This document shows, piece by piece, positions 62,787-64,000 of a DNA stretch of 64,000 bases (positions are counted from its first letter, which is position 1; every line of letters begins with the position of its first letter). A model generated the notes under the pieces. The model was given only the letters and a program-made list of their open reading frames with translations. It was not told the DNA's origin and did no database searches. Source of the stretch: Methylocystis suflitae (lineage in GTDB: Bacteria > Pseudomonadota > Alphaproteobacteria > Rhizobiales > Beijerinckiaceae); contig NZ_JAMRYX010000236.1 in assembly GCF_024448135.1 (NCBI RefSeq), positions 16,266 to 80,265 on the forward strand, written 5' to 3'. The position numbers and the translations under genes are program-made.

Positions 62787-62829
62787 TTCACGGCGATAAC
62801 AGGGGTTCGAATCCCCTTGGGCGCGCCAA
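62787..62829 (+). other. tRNA 3'-end-like sequence, probable old attachment site
   Basis: AGGGGTTCGAATCCCCT is a T-stem/loop, followed by TGGGCGCG-CCA, an acceptor 3' strand with CCA, of Arg-tRNA type. The 5' two thirds of a tRNA are absent. Partial tRNA 3' ends are left by integrases that use tRNA genes. Confidence 0.6.
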
Positions 62830-62965
62830 TGAAATCAATAAGTTACGCATGTAAATCCCCGCTATATTGGCCGTTGTGCCCAACATTTGCCCGATAAGCG
62901 TCGCCGGACGTGGGCGAGGTTTAAGCGGCGTAGTGGAGGACGTTCCAGTAGTCGTCACAGCCAGC

Positions 62966-63190
62966 TTATCGCGCCGCATCCTTCGCCTCATCTGACAGCG
63001 CTGCGACCTTCGTTGCGCGGCGGGCGTCGTCGCGGTCTATACCAAGATCACGGGAGGCTTCGCGGACGCCTCCCTCATTGCCGCGACCACCTTTAGAAAC
63101 TGGCGCAACTTGCGCCACTTTATCCGCCAGCCTGATCCACTCGGCGACATGCTCATCGCGCTCAAGCGCCGTCAGCTCTGGGCCTGCCAT
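62966..63190 (-). pseudogene. ParB-like protein internal relic
   Basis: LTALERDEHVAEWIRLADKV, REASRDLGIDRDDARRATKV and AALSDEAKDAAR resemble the central HTH region of plasmid ParB-like proteins. N-terminal nuclease-like domain and C-terminus are missing. Confidence 0.5.
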
Positions 63191-63262
63191 GCTTGCCTTG
63201 GCGCGCTTCACGCCTAATTAGGAGCAGTTGCCTTTTGTAAGCGACACTTCGCAGCGATCTTG

Positions 63263-63291
63263 CCCGCGGTCCATGGCCGCGGGACTTTTTT
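63263..63291 (+). terminator. Rho-independent terminator
   Basis: CCCGCGG-TCCATGG-CCGCGGG hairpin followed by ACTTTTTT. It faces right with no intact gene just before it, so it is likely a remnant. Confidence 0.6.
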
Positions 63292-63564
63292 CAGCGTCAC
63301 GCCCCTGGCCCCCGACAACCTGTCTGCAAAGCGAAGCTTGCCGCGTTCGTTTCCGGTTCCATTTTGTGAGGTGAACGTCCGTCGATCACTGACCTAATCT
63401 GGCCGATGGGCGGGAGGCGCGGCCGTTTCTGCGGCATCAGGTCTGCTGAGCGGCTGCGCCGGGGCTCCGCCCGCGAGTATCGGGCGGAGCTTTTTTCCGC
63501 TCTCGCGGCGCCTAACGGCGACGGTTGGACTTCGTGATCCTCTCCCCAACATCGCCGGTATGGA
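63292..63564. other. Intergenic region, nothing recognised
   Basis: GC-rich, no family-level signal in any frame. Confidence 0.3.
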
Positions 63565-63825
63565 TTGGCTAAACTTCTCCGCTCGCAACCGCCACAGGCG
63601 TCCTGCGGGATTTATCCCTCCGGCGGAGCCAACGCGCGCTGCGCACGCCCCGAGCGGCCGGAGTGGGTGCACGAAATAAAGTTCGATGGCTTTCGCATCG
63701 TCGCCATGAAGGACAACAATCGTGTGCGCCTCTGGTCGCGCTTCGGAAATGATCTGACGGCGCGATTTTCCGCGATCCGCGACGCCGTCGCAGGGCTGTT
63801 AAACCGCGTTCGACAGGCGAATTGA
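63565..63825 (+). pseudogene. ATP-dependent DNA ligase (LigD-type) N-terminal fragment
   Basis: The frame holds PERPEWVHEIKFDGFRIVAM, with the catalytic lysine of the KxDG motif, and VRLWSRFGNDLTARFSAIRD. It stops after about 86 codons, whereas ligase domains need about 300. Truncated remnant of a plasmid or chromosomal ligase gene. Confidence 0.65.
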
Positions 63826-64000
63826 CTCGCCGGATTGCCGCGCGCGGGAGTTTCAGGTCATACCGGGATTGCCTGGATTAAAGGCCGACGGGATGAGCGC
63901 TTTGGCGCTGGCGGCCAAGGCTATAACTAACGGCGAAGGCAGCCGGCCGCGGGCGAAGCTTAGCTCTGCCGAGCGTCGGAGATCCCCAATTCGTCTGGAT
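63826..64000. other. Window edge, unassigned
   Basis: An open frame from ATG 63895 (MSALALAAKAITNGEGSRPR) runs off the window. No family recognised. Confidence 0.25.

Noticed and set aside
62787..62829. Complete tRNA gene
   Set aside because: No D-arm, anticodon arm or 5' acceptor strand upstream; only the 3' end is present.

Overview
The window reads as a mosaic accessory replicon of a GC-rich alphaproteobacterium, most likely of the order Hyphomicrobiales. The main evidence is a complete repABC replication and partition module (47153-51134) with two parS-type palindromes. A VirB-type conjugation operon, a phasin gene and DUF1403/ScpB modules fit the same picture. A decayed serine hydroxymethyltransferase gene is compatible with, but does not prove, a methylotrophic or methanotrophic host. 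The genus cannot be fixed from the sequence alone. The window is a plasmid or chromid, or a chromosome segment carrying an integrated one.

Layout. 1-3433: left end of a virB operon (virB4, B3, B2 and a VirB1-like protein) and a LuxR-type regulator. 3821-7698: adjacent genes for DNA topoisomerase VI subunits A and B, divergent from a frameshifted primase-polymerase gene. 7870-15600: mixed cargo (thioredoxin-like protein, glyA and DUF429 pseudogenes, HipBA, ferritin-like protein, pterin dehydratase, small hypotheticals) between IS remnants. 15840-21860: decayed ISNCY copies, a RES-Xre toxin-antitoxin pair, and an IS21 relic inside an IS3 relic. 22041-25479: complete rfbBCDA operon for dTDP-L-rhamnose. 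25740-28717: serine recombinase relic, ParDE-type pair, complete IS3-family element. 28715-36212: exopolysaccharide export and ligation genes (O-antigen ligase, FecR-like protein, Wza-like lipoprotein, Wzc-like tyrosine kinase, J-domain-like protein, TPR-like protein). 36229-45726: heavily nested mobile DNA. An IS110 element is followed by a strawberry-notch gene relic split by an IS3 element, which is itself split by a 2.66-kb serine-recombinase element; an arsA relic beside it is split by IS630. 45795-51427: fic and DUF2493 relics, then repABC. 51515-52483: two toxin-antitoxin loci. 52553-57648: tyrosine recombinase with a TniA-TniB-TniQ transposon inserted 3 bp before its start codon and a perfect 11-7-11 inverted repeat beyond the transposon. 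57749-62745: DUF1403-ScpB module, phasin, dead IS1182, a 320-bp non-autonomous transposon-like element, and a second DUF1403 tail-ScpB copy. 62787-64000: tRNA 3'-end-like sequence, ParB-like relic, ATP-dependent DNA ligase fragment.

How it fits together. repABC gives replication and segregation, and at least four toxin-antitoxin pairs would stabilise the replicon. The virB genes and a LuxR protein suggest regulated transfer, and the rfb/wza/wzc block would alter the cell surface. Topoisomerase VI next to a primase-polymerase suggests an older replication or mobility module. The most unusual items are the bacterial topoisomerase VI pair, the TniABQ element beside a tyrosine recombinase and its candidate recombination site, the serine-recombinase element with a readable attachment core inside IS3, and a hairpin leader of IS110 that may encode a bridge RNA.
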